This document shows, in pieces, positions 46,982-55,383 of a stretch of 64,000 nt of DNA. This stretch comes from Pseudomaricurvus hydrocarbonicus (GTDB lineage Bacteria > Pseudomonadota > Gammaproteobacteria > Pseudomonadales > Cellvibrionaceae). The notes under the pieces were generated by a model. The model ran no database searches. It was not told the DNA's origin and saw only the letters and a program-made list of their open reading frames with translations. Where the stretch lies: NCBI RefSeq assembly GCF_011602365.1, contig NZ_JAAONZ010000001.1, positions 496,001 through 560,000 on the forward strand, in the 5' to 3' direction. Made by a program: the position numbers and the translations under genes. Every line of letters begins with the position of its first letter. The first letter of the stretch is position 1.

Positions 46982-48745
46982 CTACTTCCCGGCTACCGGT
47001 ACAGCACTGGCATCCGGCTTACGGGGATCGGCCGCGCCAAACAACAAGCCTTGTCGAGCGACCACTGAATTGGCACTGCCCATGGTTGAAACCTGTTTCA
47101 CCGTGTGTCCCTGCTGTTCAAGGATCGTCTGGGTGTCCGGGCTAAAGCCGGGCTCCATGAATAATATATCGGGCTGCCACTGGTGATGAAAGCGCGGTGC
47201 ACTGACTGCGGCCGAAACATTCATACCGTAATCAACCACATTCACAATGGTCTCCAACACCGTGGTAATAATACGGCTGCCACCGGGGCTGCCAGTCACC
47301 ATCACCGGCTTGCCGTCTTTAAACACCAACGTAGGCGTCATGGAACTGAGCGGTCGTTTACCAGCTTCAATTTTGTTAGCTTCTGCTCCAATCAAACCGT
47401 AGGCATTGGGCACACCCGGTTTGGACGAAAAATCGTCCATTTCGTTGTTCAGCAGAATCCCGGTACCCGCTACGGTAATACCGGAGCCGAAGGAAAAGTT
47501 CAGGGTATAGGTATTGGCGACCGCGTTCCCCTCTGCGTCCATAATGGAAAAATGAGTGGTGTCTCGGCTCTCATCAAAGTAAATGGCCCCCGGCAGAATG
47601 TCACTGGAGGGGCGGGATTTTTCACTGGAAATTTGCTTCGCCTGCCGCTGTGCGTACGCCTTATTGGTCAGCTCTGCAACGGGCACATCCACATAATCCG
47701 GATCACCCAGATATTTGCTGCGATCGGCATAGGCCCACTTCATAGACTCAACCATATGGTGAATCGATGCAGCACTGCCCGCCCCGTAATTTTTCATGGG
47801 GAAGGTTTCCAGCATGTTGAGCATTTGAATCACATGCACACCACCAGAACTGGGAGGCGGCATGGAAGCAATCTGATAGCCACGGTAACTGCCCATCACC
47901 GGTTCGCGTTCAACTACCCGATAATTGGCCAGGTCATCACGGCTAATCAGCCCACCGTGCGCCGCCATTTCATCCACGATCTTGTCGGCGATACGGCCCG
48001 AGTAAAATGCCTTTTCACCGTGAATCAGAATCTGCTTTAAGGACCAGGCCAAGTCCGGTTGCTTAAGCACTTCACCGGGTAGGTAACTGGAACCATCTGG
48101 TTTGTAATAAGCTGCGACAGTGGCCGGGTTTCTTTTCAGGTGTTTGTAGCTCGCCAGCTTGTCAGCCAGATCGTGGGTAACGGCAAAGCCCTTCTCGGCC
48201 TGACGAATGGCTGGCATCATCACTTGCTTGAGAGACAAACGACCGTACTGTTTCTGCGCGTGCAGCAAACCGGCAACCGTGCCGGGAACACCGGCAGAGG
48301 CATGACTGAATTGTGCTTTTTGTTGATCAAAGTCGCCATTGCTGTCCAGAAACATATCCCGGTGCGCCGCTGCCGGAGCCATTTCCCGATAATCCAGAGC
48401 CAGAGTTTTATTTTCCTCCGCCAGGTAGATCATCATAAAACCGCCGCCGCCGAGATTTCCCGCCCGGGGCAACACCACCGCCAGAGAAAAACCCACCGCG
48501 ACCGCTGCATCAACCGCATTACCACCGGCAGCAATGATGTCAGCGCCTACCTGGCTGGCCAAATCATGCTGCGTGGCTACCATGCCACGCTCACCGATCA
48601 TTGGGTGGTGAATGCTGTCATAACGGATGATAGGCTCAACCTCAGCAGCCATCACCGATCCGTACACACACCACACCAGCACCCCACACACAAAACGACT
48701 CAAACGTGCAGCTGAACGCCGGTTTTCCATCACTAATTTTCTCAT
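46982..48745 (-). CDS. ggt: Gamma-glutamyltransferase
   Basis: A 587-residue periplasmic Ntn-hydrolase that cleaves glutathione and other gamma-glutamyl compounds. Signal sequence SRFVCGVLVWCVYGSVMAAE, then the large-subunit blocks DAAVAVGFSLAVVLPRAGNLGGGGFMMIY and LDYREMAPAAAHRDMF. Autocleavage precedes the nucleophile Thr in DTTHFSIMDAEGNAVANTYTLN, followed by GSGITVAGTGILLNNEMDDFS, RPLSSMTPTLVFKDGKPVMVTGSPGGSRIITTV, the small-subunit signature. The length is as E. coli Ggt (580). ATG 48745 (with GTG just before) is chosen; ATG 48727 is an alternative. Confidence 0.96.
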   Translation of the reverse strand: MRKLVMENRRSAARLSRFVCGVLVWCVYGSVMAAEVEPIIRYDSIHHPMIGERGMVATQHDLASQVGADIIAAGGNAVDAAVAVGFSLAVVLPRAGNLGGGGFMMIYLAEENKTLALDYREMAPAAAHRDMFLDSNGDFDQQKAQFSHASAGVPGTVAGLLHAQKQYGRLSLKQVMMPAIRQAEKGFAVTHDLADKLASYKHLKRNPATVAAYYKPDGSSYLPGEVLKQPDLAWSLKQILIHGEKAFYSGRIADKIVDEMAAHGGLISRDDLANYRVVEREPVMGSYRGYQIASMPPPSSGGVHVIQMLNMLETFPMKNYGAGSAASIHHMVESMKWAYADRSKYLGDPDYVDVPVAELTNKAYAQRQAKQISSEKSRPSSDILPGAIYFDESRDTTHFSIMDAEGNAVANTYTLNFSFGSGITVAGTGILLNNEMDDFSSKPGVPNAYGLIGAEANKIEAGKRPLSSMTPTLVFKDGKPVMVTGSPGGSRIITTVLETIVNVVDYGMNVSAAVSAPRFHHQWQPDILFMEPGFSPDTQTILEQQGHTVKQVSTMGSANSVVARQGLLFGAADPRKPDASAVPVAGK

Positions 48746-49127
48746 CACTCAATACCCCAGAGACTATCCATTTCAGCTCCACAACACCTGATTAAAGGCA
48801 CCTTCATCACCGCGCACCATGCCGGCCTGATTTTATAAAAGCCGTCACAGAATGCCCTCTGGTTTTGTAAACGTCAAACCCTGACATTAACGCCGCGGCC
48901 TTTACCCCCCGCTGCTCTACGCCAACATCGTCACCCGCACCGTTAGAGGGCATCTAGGGCATCTAGGGCATCTATAGACATTTTCGTATTTGCAGCCCGA
49001 GCTATGATAACCTGTATACCGCAAACACCCGTCAACCCAAGTCAGCGCCTGAGTCTAAGCCTGCAGTTCCCTCTTATCGCAACAACTCATTGAGACATAA
49101 CGCCCCCATTAAGTGCACGAACAACTT
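48746..49127. other. Divergent intergenic region between ggt and the GH31-like gene
   Basis: No gene in 382 bases. It holds a 9-bp tandem repeat (48948-48974) and, after it, a possible plus-strand -10 element TATGAT (about 49003-49008) with a weak -35 (TTTTCG) 16 bases earlier. Confidence 0.4.
48948..48974. repeat. 9-bp tandem repeat (GGGCATCTA), three perfect copies
   Basis: Three head-to-tail copies of GGGCATCTA, immediately followed by a partial TAGAC. It lies in the divergent ggt/GH31 intergenic region and contains CTAG at each junction. Confidence 0.95.
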
Positions 49128-51539
49128 ATGATTCCATTTTCTTTTCGCCGTATAACCCACTTCCTGTTGCTCGCCGCCGTTTGCCTGTTAACCGCCTGTG
49201 AACCCGAAACGAGAGAGCGAGGACTGGAAGCCGTGTACGATGCAAAGCGTTACCGCATCAGTCTGGAAAATCAGCAGATCCGTGTCTTTGACCACCAACG
49301 GCAACAAGACATCTTCAGTTCGTCAGTGGCCACGTTACTCAGTGCACGCAAAACTCAATTGGCGTTTACCGAAGCACAGGGCATTTTTAAACATCAGGCC
49401 ACGCCTCAACACGCCTGCACCGACATAAACATCGATAAAGCGGAACCCTCCAGCCACTTCTTGCTGCTGGCCGGAGAATTTCAATCGCCTGGATGTACGC
49501 TTCGTTTCAGTCTGCGTTTTGAGCAAAAAGACGGCCAACTCCTGATCAACGCCGCCACCACCGATCCCAGCTACAATCACCTGGTGCTGGGTTTTGACGC
49601 CGCCATCCATGAATCCATTTCCGGCTTTGGCGCCCAGGTCAGTCATCAGGACTTTAAAGGCTTGAATGTCCCCGTCTGGATTCAGGCCCAGGGTATTGGT
49701 CGTGGCAGCCAGCCCCTTTCCACGCTGGTGAACGCCGCACGACCCGGTGCCAGTGGCAACGATCTGAGCAGTGATTTCACCGTTCCGTATTTTTTGAGCT
49801 CTGAAGGGTATGGCTTGTTTTTGGAAACCAGTGAACTCAGCCGCTTTGATTTCCGCAACCCCCACCGCACCCGAATTCACAGCTACAGTCATACACTCAA
49901 GGCGCGTTTAATCAGTTGCAATCGACTGCTGGCATGCATCAGCAGCTATAGCCAATTTACTGGCCGCATGGCGAACCTGCCCGCCTGGACTCAACAGGGC
50001 GCCATTGTTGGTTTGCAAGGCGGCCACGCGCTCACTCTGCAACGCTACAACCAGCTCAAGGCACTGGACACTCCCATCAGTGGCGTGATGATAGCGGATT
50101 GGATAGAACCTCAAGCGACACAAGGCGCCACCGCCCTCCCGGCCTGGTCACTCAGTCCGAAAGACTCTCCTCAATGGGAGGCGCTGATCGCGCAACTGAA
50201 AAGTGATGAGGTACGGCTTCTGGGTTATTACACCCCCTATTTGGCTGAACCAGAGCCGGCAATAAGCGGACCCACAGAAAACGGACCGATTGAAACCGAT
50301 CAGCCAGCAACACAGCTTGTCGCAACAAGTCCAGCTGCCATCAAAACGGCAGCGTCAATACCCTCCGAAGCAACCCGCATGACACTCTTTCAGGAAGCTT
50401 TGGAGCAAAACTACTTCGTCCTAAACCCACAGGGAAAACCTTACCGAGTCACAGTCTCCGGCGTATCCGCCAGACTCATCGACTTAAGCAACCCTGACGC
50501 CTTTACGTGGCTCAAAAACCTCATCAAAGCCAGCGTCACCACTCACCAATTTTCCGGCTGGCTAGCCGACTACGGTGAACGCTTGCCAACGGACGCCGTA
50601 TTGCACAATGGTCAAAGCCCGCTGAGTTTTCACAACCTTTACGCCCAGGAATGGGCACGTTTAAATGCCGAGGTCATTACCGAGCTGGAGCTGCAGCAGG
50701 AAGCCGTATTCTTTATGCGGTCTGGTTTCAGCCAGAGCCCGGCCTTTACGCCATTGTTTTTACTGAGCCGGCAAAATACCAGCTGGGACGCCGAGGATGG
50801 CCTGCAGAGTGTGATTGTCGGTTTGTTCAACAGCGGCATGAGCGGGCAAAGCCTGAGCCATGCCACGATTGGAGGGGATACCTCACTGCGTCAACCAGTA
50901 TCCGGCCTGTCGCGCTGGTTACTGCCTGAACATTTGACCCTCACCGAAACGGCAAACACGGACCAGTCACCAGGCAAACTGACCACTTACTTCACCCTGC
51001 GCCGCACCCCCGACCTGTTACAACGCTGGATCGAAATCAGTGCTTTCACCGGACTGTTCAGGACGGCGCAAGGGCTGACACCGGCAATCAACGCCCAGGT
51101 CTTCGACAGCGAAGAGCTGGGACAGCACTTTGCCCACAACGCCCGGTTGTTCAAAGCTCTGGCCCCCTATCGAAAGCTGCTGATTGAAGAAGCGGAAGAA
51201 CAAGGCTGGCCACTGGTACGCAACCCTCGGTTGCATTTTCCCGACGAGCTTTATTTTCAGCGCATGTCCAATGCCGATTTACAATTTATGCTGGGCGACA
51301 GCATCATGGTCGCGCCGATGCTAACGCCCAGAAATCAACGCACTCAACGGCAGGTCTTCCTCCCTCAGGGCGAATGGATAGAGTTGGCATCAGGCCAGAC
51401 AATCACCGCGGGTCCCAAAGGTACAAGATTGTATCTGACGCCGGCAGTCGGGCAGGCTCCCGCCTACCTTCGCAACAATAAACGAACCCGGGAGGTCATC
51501 ATCCCCGCCTTGCAGGAAGCCCAACTTTTGCAGCCATAA
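49128..51539 (+). CDS. GH31-family (YihQ-like) lipoprotein, probably catalytically altered
   Basis: An 803-residue putative outer-membrane or periplasmic lipoprotein; the lipobox is LLTAC with C24. The (beta/alpha)8 region resembles the YihQ branch of GH31: GAIVGLQGGHALTLQRYNQLKAL, GWLADYGERLPTDAVLHNG with the nucleophile Asp D481, FFMRSGF and EDGLQSVIVGLFNSGMSG. By ungapped comparison with remembered E. coli YihQ (GDQN), the acid/base Asp is replaced by R548 (SRQN), and the HSDIGG motif reads HATIGG. The Arg/Trp that bind the sulfonate in YihQ are also missing. A Pro/Thr-rich insert of about 40 residues lies near 380-420. It may be a binding protein or a changed enzyme. Start ATG 49128 has a poor ribosome site. 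Confidence 0.82.
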   Translation: MIPFSFRRITHFLLLAAVCLLTACEPETRERGLEAVYDAKRYRISLENQQIRVFDHQRQQDIFSSSVATLLSARKTQLAFTEAQGIFKHQATPQHACTDINIDKAEPSSHFLLLAGEFQSPGCTLRFSLRFEQKDGQLLINAATTDPSYNHLVLGFDAAIHESISGFGAQVSHQDFKGLNVPVWIQAQGIGRGSQPLSTLVNAARPGASGNDLSSDFTVPYFLSSEGYGLFLETSELSRFDFRNPHRTRIHSYSHTLKARLISCNRLLACISSYSQFTGRMANLPAWTQQGAIVGLQGGHALTLQRYNQLKALDTPISGVMIADWIEPQATQGATALPAWSLSPKDSPQWEALIAQLKSDEVRLLGYYTPYLAEPEPAISGPTENGPIETDQPATQLVATSPAAIKTAASIPSEATRMTLFQEALEQNYFVLNPQGKPYRVTVSGVSARLIDLSNPDAFTWLKNLIKASVTTHQFSGWLADYGERLPTDAVLHNGQSPLSFHNLYAQEWARLNAEVITELELQQEAVFFMRSGFSQSPAFTPLFLLSRQNTSWDAEDGLQSVIVGLFNSGMSGQSLSHATIGGDTSLRQPVSGLSRWLLPEHLTLTETANTDQSPGKLTTYFTLRRTPDLLQRWIEISAFTGLFRTAQGLTPAINAQVFDSEELGQHFAHNARLFKALAPYRKLLIEEAEEQGWPLVRNPRLHFPDELYFQRMSNADLQFMLGDSIMVAPMLTPRNQRTQRQVFLPQGEWIELASGQTITAGPKGTRLYLTPAVGQAPAYLRNNKRTREVIIPALQEAQLLQP

Positions 51540-51559
51540 GCCGCAAGCAACCCACATCA

Positions 51560-53443
51560 TCAACTCAAGACCGCCGCTGCCTTTGCCTCTGAGATCGATT
51601 TATGAGCTGATAGCGGCAGCGAATAGTAGGCTTGCCACACGCCCTCATAGCGATTGACTTCCCTCGCCCAACGCTCCTCAGACCAGCAGACTTCCTGCTG
51701 GCACAGCTCTTTCAAACGCGGCAGTATCGACGCGCCACCGTTGCGCAACAACAACCCCAAGCGGGTGCGTCTAAGCAATAGATCGTCCAGATGAAGCACC
51801 GCCTCTTCCCTTAAAGCCCAGCGGCATTCCGCCAAACAAAAGCGAGTCCCCTCCAAAGATTGCAATTCCTGTTGCTTCGCCATTGCCACAATTCGCACCG
51901 CCGCTTCGCCGTAGCGCCCCAGCAGCGCCTCCGCCATGGCGCGCGACAGCTTTGAACCCATCGACAGCCCAGAGCGGCCTTTAGATTCAGGGCTGCCTTT
52001 TCGTTCAGGACTGTTTTTTGGTTCATGGCGGCCTTCTGGCTCATGGCTGCCTTTTGGTTCATGGCTGCCTTTTGGTTCAGGACTGTTTTCTGGCTCATGG
52101 CTGTCCGCCATCTCGACCAGCTTGTCGACGCTCGTCTGGCACGGTGCAAAAACCGGATCATCCTTCAGGGCCTGAGGTAAATTGAGGTCTTCTGAAGCCG
52201 CTGTTAAGACATCCTGTGCGATCAGCCGAAAGGTGGTTAACTTACCACCACTGACCGTAATCAAACGTCCATCTTTCCACACCGCGTGATCGCGGCGCTC
52301 TCTGGAAGGATCTTTGCTTTGTTCAGAAGCAATGATCGGGCGCACTCCCGCCCAGGAAGAAATAATGTGCCCTTTGCTCAAATGACTTGCCGGAAACAAG
52401 GTGTTGGCCGCAGACAGTAAATAATCCACTTCGGCCATGGAGATAGACGCCTCCACGTCAAGATCAGCGCGATGATCAAGATCCGTGGTACCGATCACCG
52501 TGCGATTTTCCCAGGGAAAGAAGAACATGGTGCGATGATCCTCTGGGTGCGTGAGTGTCATGGCATCCGGCATCGGGAAATCATCTTGTGACACCACGAT
52601 GTGACTGCCCCGCAGTGGCCGCACCCGCTTCTCAGAATTAACCTGATTACGCAGCCGGTCGGCCCAGGCCCCAGTGGCATTCACCACCACCTTGGAGCGC
52701 GCAATCATGGTGGCGTGGGTTTCCGAGTCCTGCAGAACAACCCCGGTAACTTCGCCACCACTGATCAACAATTCCGAGACCTGCACATAATTCAGGGCCA
52801 CACCACCACTGTCCAGGGATTCCTGTAACACTCTTTGCACCAGACGTGCATCATCGGTCACCGCGTCCGTATAGTAATAGGCACTCTTAAGATATGGGGC
52901 ATTAATCCCCGGAAATTTGTCCGCCAACGCCGACAGCGAGACTCTGCAATGATCCCGAATACCCGCGATACGATCATACAACCATAAAACAGCCCACACG
53001 CCCAAAGCGGGTGGGGACTTTTTTTGGCTCAGCGCCAGGTAATACCCCATACGCTCCACCAGCCCTGGGGCTTCGCGCAACAATCGTTCGCGCTCTAGCA
53101 GCGAATGTCGAGTCAAGGCAAAGTCTCCCTGTGCCAAATAACGCAGCCCACCGTGCACCATTTTTGACGAGCGGCTGGAGGTTCCCCAGGCAAAGTCCTT
53201 TTGCTCAACCAGCAGCACCTTCAACCCATAGCGAACCGCCTCCCGCAGCACACCAGCACCGGTGATCCCACCACCGACGACAATCAGATCCCACTGCTGG
53301 GCAGAAACCGGTACCTTGTCTTGCTGCGCGTCTGCGGATGTATCATAGACCCGTTCAGCCTGGAGGCTGCGCAACAGCTCAGCCCGTTTACTTAAAGCGC
53401 CGCTGCGAGTCGCGTTGGGTTTCTTGTCATTAACATTTGCCAT
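51560..53443 (-). CDS. glpD: Aerobic glycerol-3-phosphate dehydrogenase with repeat insertion
   Basis: A 627-residue FAD enzyme oxidising glycerol-3-phosphate to DHAP at the inner membrane. FAD site WDLIVVGGGITGAGVLREAVRYGLKVLLVEQKDFAWGTSSRSSKMVHGGLRYLAQGDF, then RPLRGSHIVV, TMFFFPWENRTVIGTTDLDH, and WAGVRPII with GGKLTTFR. Residues 448-489 are seven hexapeptide repeats absent from normal GlpD (about 500-510 residues). The C-terminal helical domain resumes at LSRAMAEALLGRYGEAA. ATG 53443 is chosen because GGA lies 7-10 bases upstream; ATG 53455 is an alternative. A GntP permease is divergent. The GDPD encoded at 23204 would supply its substrate. Confidence 0.94.
   Translation of the reverse strand: MANVNDKKPNATRSGALSKRAELLRSLQAERVYDTSADAQQDKVPVSAQQWDLIVVGGGITGAGVLREAVRYGLKVLLVEQKDFAWGTSSRSSKMVHGGLRYLAQGDFALTRHSLLERERLLREAPGLVERMGYYLALSQKKSPPALGVWAVLWLYDRIAGIRDHCRVSLSALADKFPGINAPYLKSAYYYTDAVTDDARLVQRVLQESLDSGGVALNYVQVSELLISGGEVTGVVLQDSETHATMIARSKVVVNATGAWADRLRNQVNSEKRVRPLRGSHIVVSQDDFPMPDAMTLTHPEDHRTMFFFPWENRTVIGTTDLDHRADLDVEASISMAEVDYLLSAANTLFPASHLSKGHIISSWAGVRPIIASEQSKDPSRERRDHAVWKDGRLITVSGGKLTTFRLIAQDVLTAASEDLNLPQALKDDPVFAPCQTSVDKLVEMADSHEPENSPEPKGSHEPKGSHEPEGRHEPKNSPERKGSPESKGRSGLSMGSKLSRAMAEALLGRYGEAAVRIVAMAKQQELQSLEGTRFCLAECRWALREEAVLHLDDLLLRRTRLGLLLRNGGASILPRLKELCQQEVCWSEERWAREVNRYEGVWQAYYSLPLSAHKSISEAKAAAVLS
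51977..52102 (-). repeat. Seven 18-bp coding repeats inside glpD
   Basis: 126 bases = 7 x 18, encoding degenerate hexapeptides (SHEPEN, SPEPKG, SHEPKG, SHEPEG, RHEPKN, SPERKG, SPESKG). Units stay in frame, so copy-number change would not disrupt the enzyme. Confidence 0.92.
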
Positions 53444-53829
53444 TCCATCATCCATGTTATTGATCGCGGGTTGTGAAGAATTCGCCTGCTGCAGAACACC
53501 GTGCCCACCGACCAGAGTCCCGCAACACAAATAGACGTTGCTTTTGCCCTGTTCAGGGATCGCGGCAATGGATGTCCGCCGCCTTGATTGATACAGTTTA
53601 TCGAATAAAAATGGGGTTATTGTCTAAAAGTGTAGCTAATCCAGCTCCACCCATAGGTAATCTGGAAAAAACAGGTCACAATTCCCACTCAATTGTCGCC
53701 TTTAAGACGTTCTGCCCGAAACAAGTCTGATAGCTTCACCGGCTCAGAAATTTGGCCGCTTGTTCCGTCAACGTAACGCGAAACAGTTAACAATAATTAC
53801 AAATACTCACCTAAATAAGAGAGAACACC
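53444..53829. other. Divergent intergenic region between glpD and the GntP permease gene
   Basis: No gene in 386 bases. A minus-strand promoter for glpD is plausible: TAGACA (complement of 53621-53626), 18 bases, GATAAA (complement of 53597-53602). The permease gene is preceded by GAGAG. Confidence 0.4.
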
Positions 53830-55209
53830 ATGGAATATATGGGATTGCTTTTGGGCTTGGCTTTATTAATCTGGCTGGCGCTTAAGGGCGTTAATATTGT
53901 GTTTGCCTCCCTGCTCTGCTCTCTGATCATCATTGTGAGTAACGACCTGCCACTGGCGGCCGGTCTGACGGAATACTATGCCTTTGGCCCTCTGGGGGCT
54001 TTTACCTTTGCCGGTAAATTTTTTCTGCTATTTGCCAGCGGTGCTATTTTTGGACGTCTGATGGGGGACAGTCATGCCGCCTCAAGCATCGCCATGGCCC
54101 TGGTTCGTCTATGGGGGGCCGAAAGGGCTCTGTGGATCTCAACACTGGCCTGCGCCATGTTAACCTACGGTGGCGTGGTCGTATTTGTCGTTATTTTTGC
54201 CATGTATCCCCTGGGCTTGCGCCTGCTGCAGGAAGCCAACGTCCCCAAGCGCCTGTTTGTAAGCGCACTGGCTTTGGGTGCCGGAACCTTTACCCTGACG
54301 GCGTTGCCCGGCACCCCTTCGATTAACAATGTGATTCCCGCAGTGCGACTGGGCACAGACCTCTATGCCGGCGGTTGGCTGGGTTTGTTCGGTGGCGCCA
54401 TCATGTTTTTTGCCGGCATGTGGTATCTCGAAAAGCAACGCTTGCGCGCCAAGGCCGCTGGTGAAGGTTTCGTGCCGGGTCCCCTGGACAACATTCCTCA
54501 ACCAGGAGATGAGCCACAGGCCCAGCCTCACTGGTGGCCAGCGCTCATTCCCCTGCTGCTGGTACTGCTGACGATCTTGGCACCACGACTGCTGGGCATG
54601 GTACTCGGTGATAGCGCCTCTGATGGACAAGGGGTATTGTATGACCTCTTTAGATTCGCTTCGGCCCAGCCCATTTTGTGGCCTTCGATTGCACTGATTT
54701 TCGGCAGCTGTGTTGCCGTGCTGCTGTTCCCCTCATTGCGGAAACAGCCGTTAGAGGCGTTTGGCCGTGGCACCCACGATTCGATTTTGCCGCTGTTTAA
54801 TACCGCAGCCGTGATTGGCTTCGGTGGGGTGGTAACACACACAGCTGGTTTTCAACAGTTTACCCAGCTGATGACGGACTCGGCTCTGCCCCCCATGTTG
54901 TCGATGTTCGCTTCAATCAGTCTGGTCTCCGGCATAACCGGCTCTTCCACCGGCGGGCTGCAGATTTTCATGGAAACCATGGCCCCCAGTTATCTGGCAA
55001 TGGGCATCGACCCCAGTGTCATGCACCGTATTGTTACCATGGCCAGCGGAGGGTTTGATTCGTTACCACACTGCGGTGCAGTGGTTGCCATGCTGACCAT
55101 CACAGGGCTCACTCACCGGGAGGCCTACAAAGACATCGCCGTTATCACCGTCCTGATCCCGACCATCGCGACGCTGCTCACCATTGGTTTGTCCTTCCTC
55201 ATCGCCTAG
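53830..55209 (+). CDS. GntP-family permease
   Basis: A 459-residue inner-membrane transporter with about 12-13 hydrophobic helices. Family text: FTFAGKFFLLFASGAIFGRLMGDSHAASSIAMALVRLWG, ALPGTPSINNVIPAVRLGTDLYAGGWLGLFGG, FNTAAVIGFGGVV and TGSSTGGLQIFMETMAPSYLAMGIDPSVMHRIVTMASGGFDSLPHCGAVV. These match the GntP/3-hydroxybutyrate-permease-like branch, which moves gluconate or hydroxy acids with protons. The start ATG 53830 follows GAGAG. It is adjacent to glpD but divergent. Given the 3-hydroxybutyrate dehydrogenase elsewhere in the window, a hydroxy acid substrate is plausible, not shown. Confidence 0.92.
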   Translation: MEYMGLLLGLALLIWLALKGVNIVFASLLCSLIIIVSNDLPLAAGLTEYYAFGPLGAFTFAGKFFLLFASGAIFGRLMGDSHAASSIAMALVRLWGAERALWISTLACAMLTYGGVVVFVVIFAMYPLGLRLLQEANVPKRLFVSALALGAGTFTLTALPGTPSINNVIPAVRLGTDLYAGGWLGLFGGAIMFFAGMWYLEKQRLRAKAAGEGFVPGPLDNIPQPGDEPQAQPHWWPALIPLLLVLLTILAPRLLGMVLGDSASDGQGVLYDLFRFASAQPILWPSIALIFGSCVAVLLFPSLRKQPLEAFGRGTHDSILPLFNTAAVIGFGGVVTHTAGFQQFTQLMTDSALPPMLSMFASISLVSGITGSSTGGLQIFMETMAPSYLAMGIDPSVMHRIVTMASGGFDSLPHCGAVVAMLTITGLTHREAYKDIAVITVLIPTIATLLTIGLSFLIA

Positions 55210-55286
55210 TCCCACATCATCTCTGACGCCAGGCATAGCCTGGCAATAATGCACCTTAAGCCCGGCGACTCACAGAGCCATTGCAC

Positions 55287-55354
55287 TACCACAAGAGCCC
55301 CTGACTCAAAGGCTCCTGTGGTACTTGAACGCAGGCACCGTCGCCAGACGGTGC
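55287..55354. other. Structured intergenic region with two strong hairpins
   Basis: Between the convergent permease and RND genes: an imperfect 14-bp inverted repeat (CTACCACAAGAGCC ... GGCTCCTGTGGTAC, about 55287-55323) and a perfect GCACCGTC-GCCA-GACGGTGC (55335-55354). A shorter one (GCCAGGC..GCCTGGC) lies at about 55228-55244. None has a T-tract; they may act together as a two-way transcript end. Confidence 0.6.
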
Positions 55355-55383
55355 AGAGGGTATACAAAGGAGCAGGCAGGGCT

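Noticed and set aside
47183-48040. 285-residue plus-strand open frame over ggt
   Set aside because: Antisense shadow of gamma-glutamyltransferase, His-rich low-quality translation.
49128-51539. Annotating the GH31 lipoprotein as a sulfoquinovosidase
   Set aside because: Closest remembered relative is YihQ, but the sulfonate-binding Arg/Trp and the acid/base Asp are missing, so the specific function is not supported.
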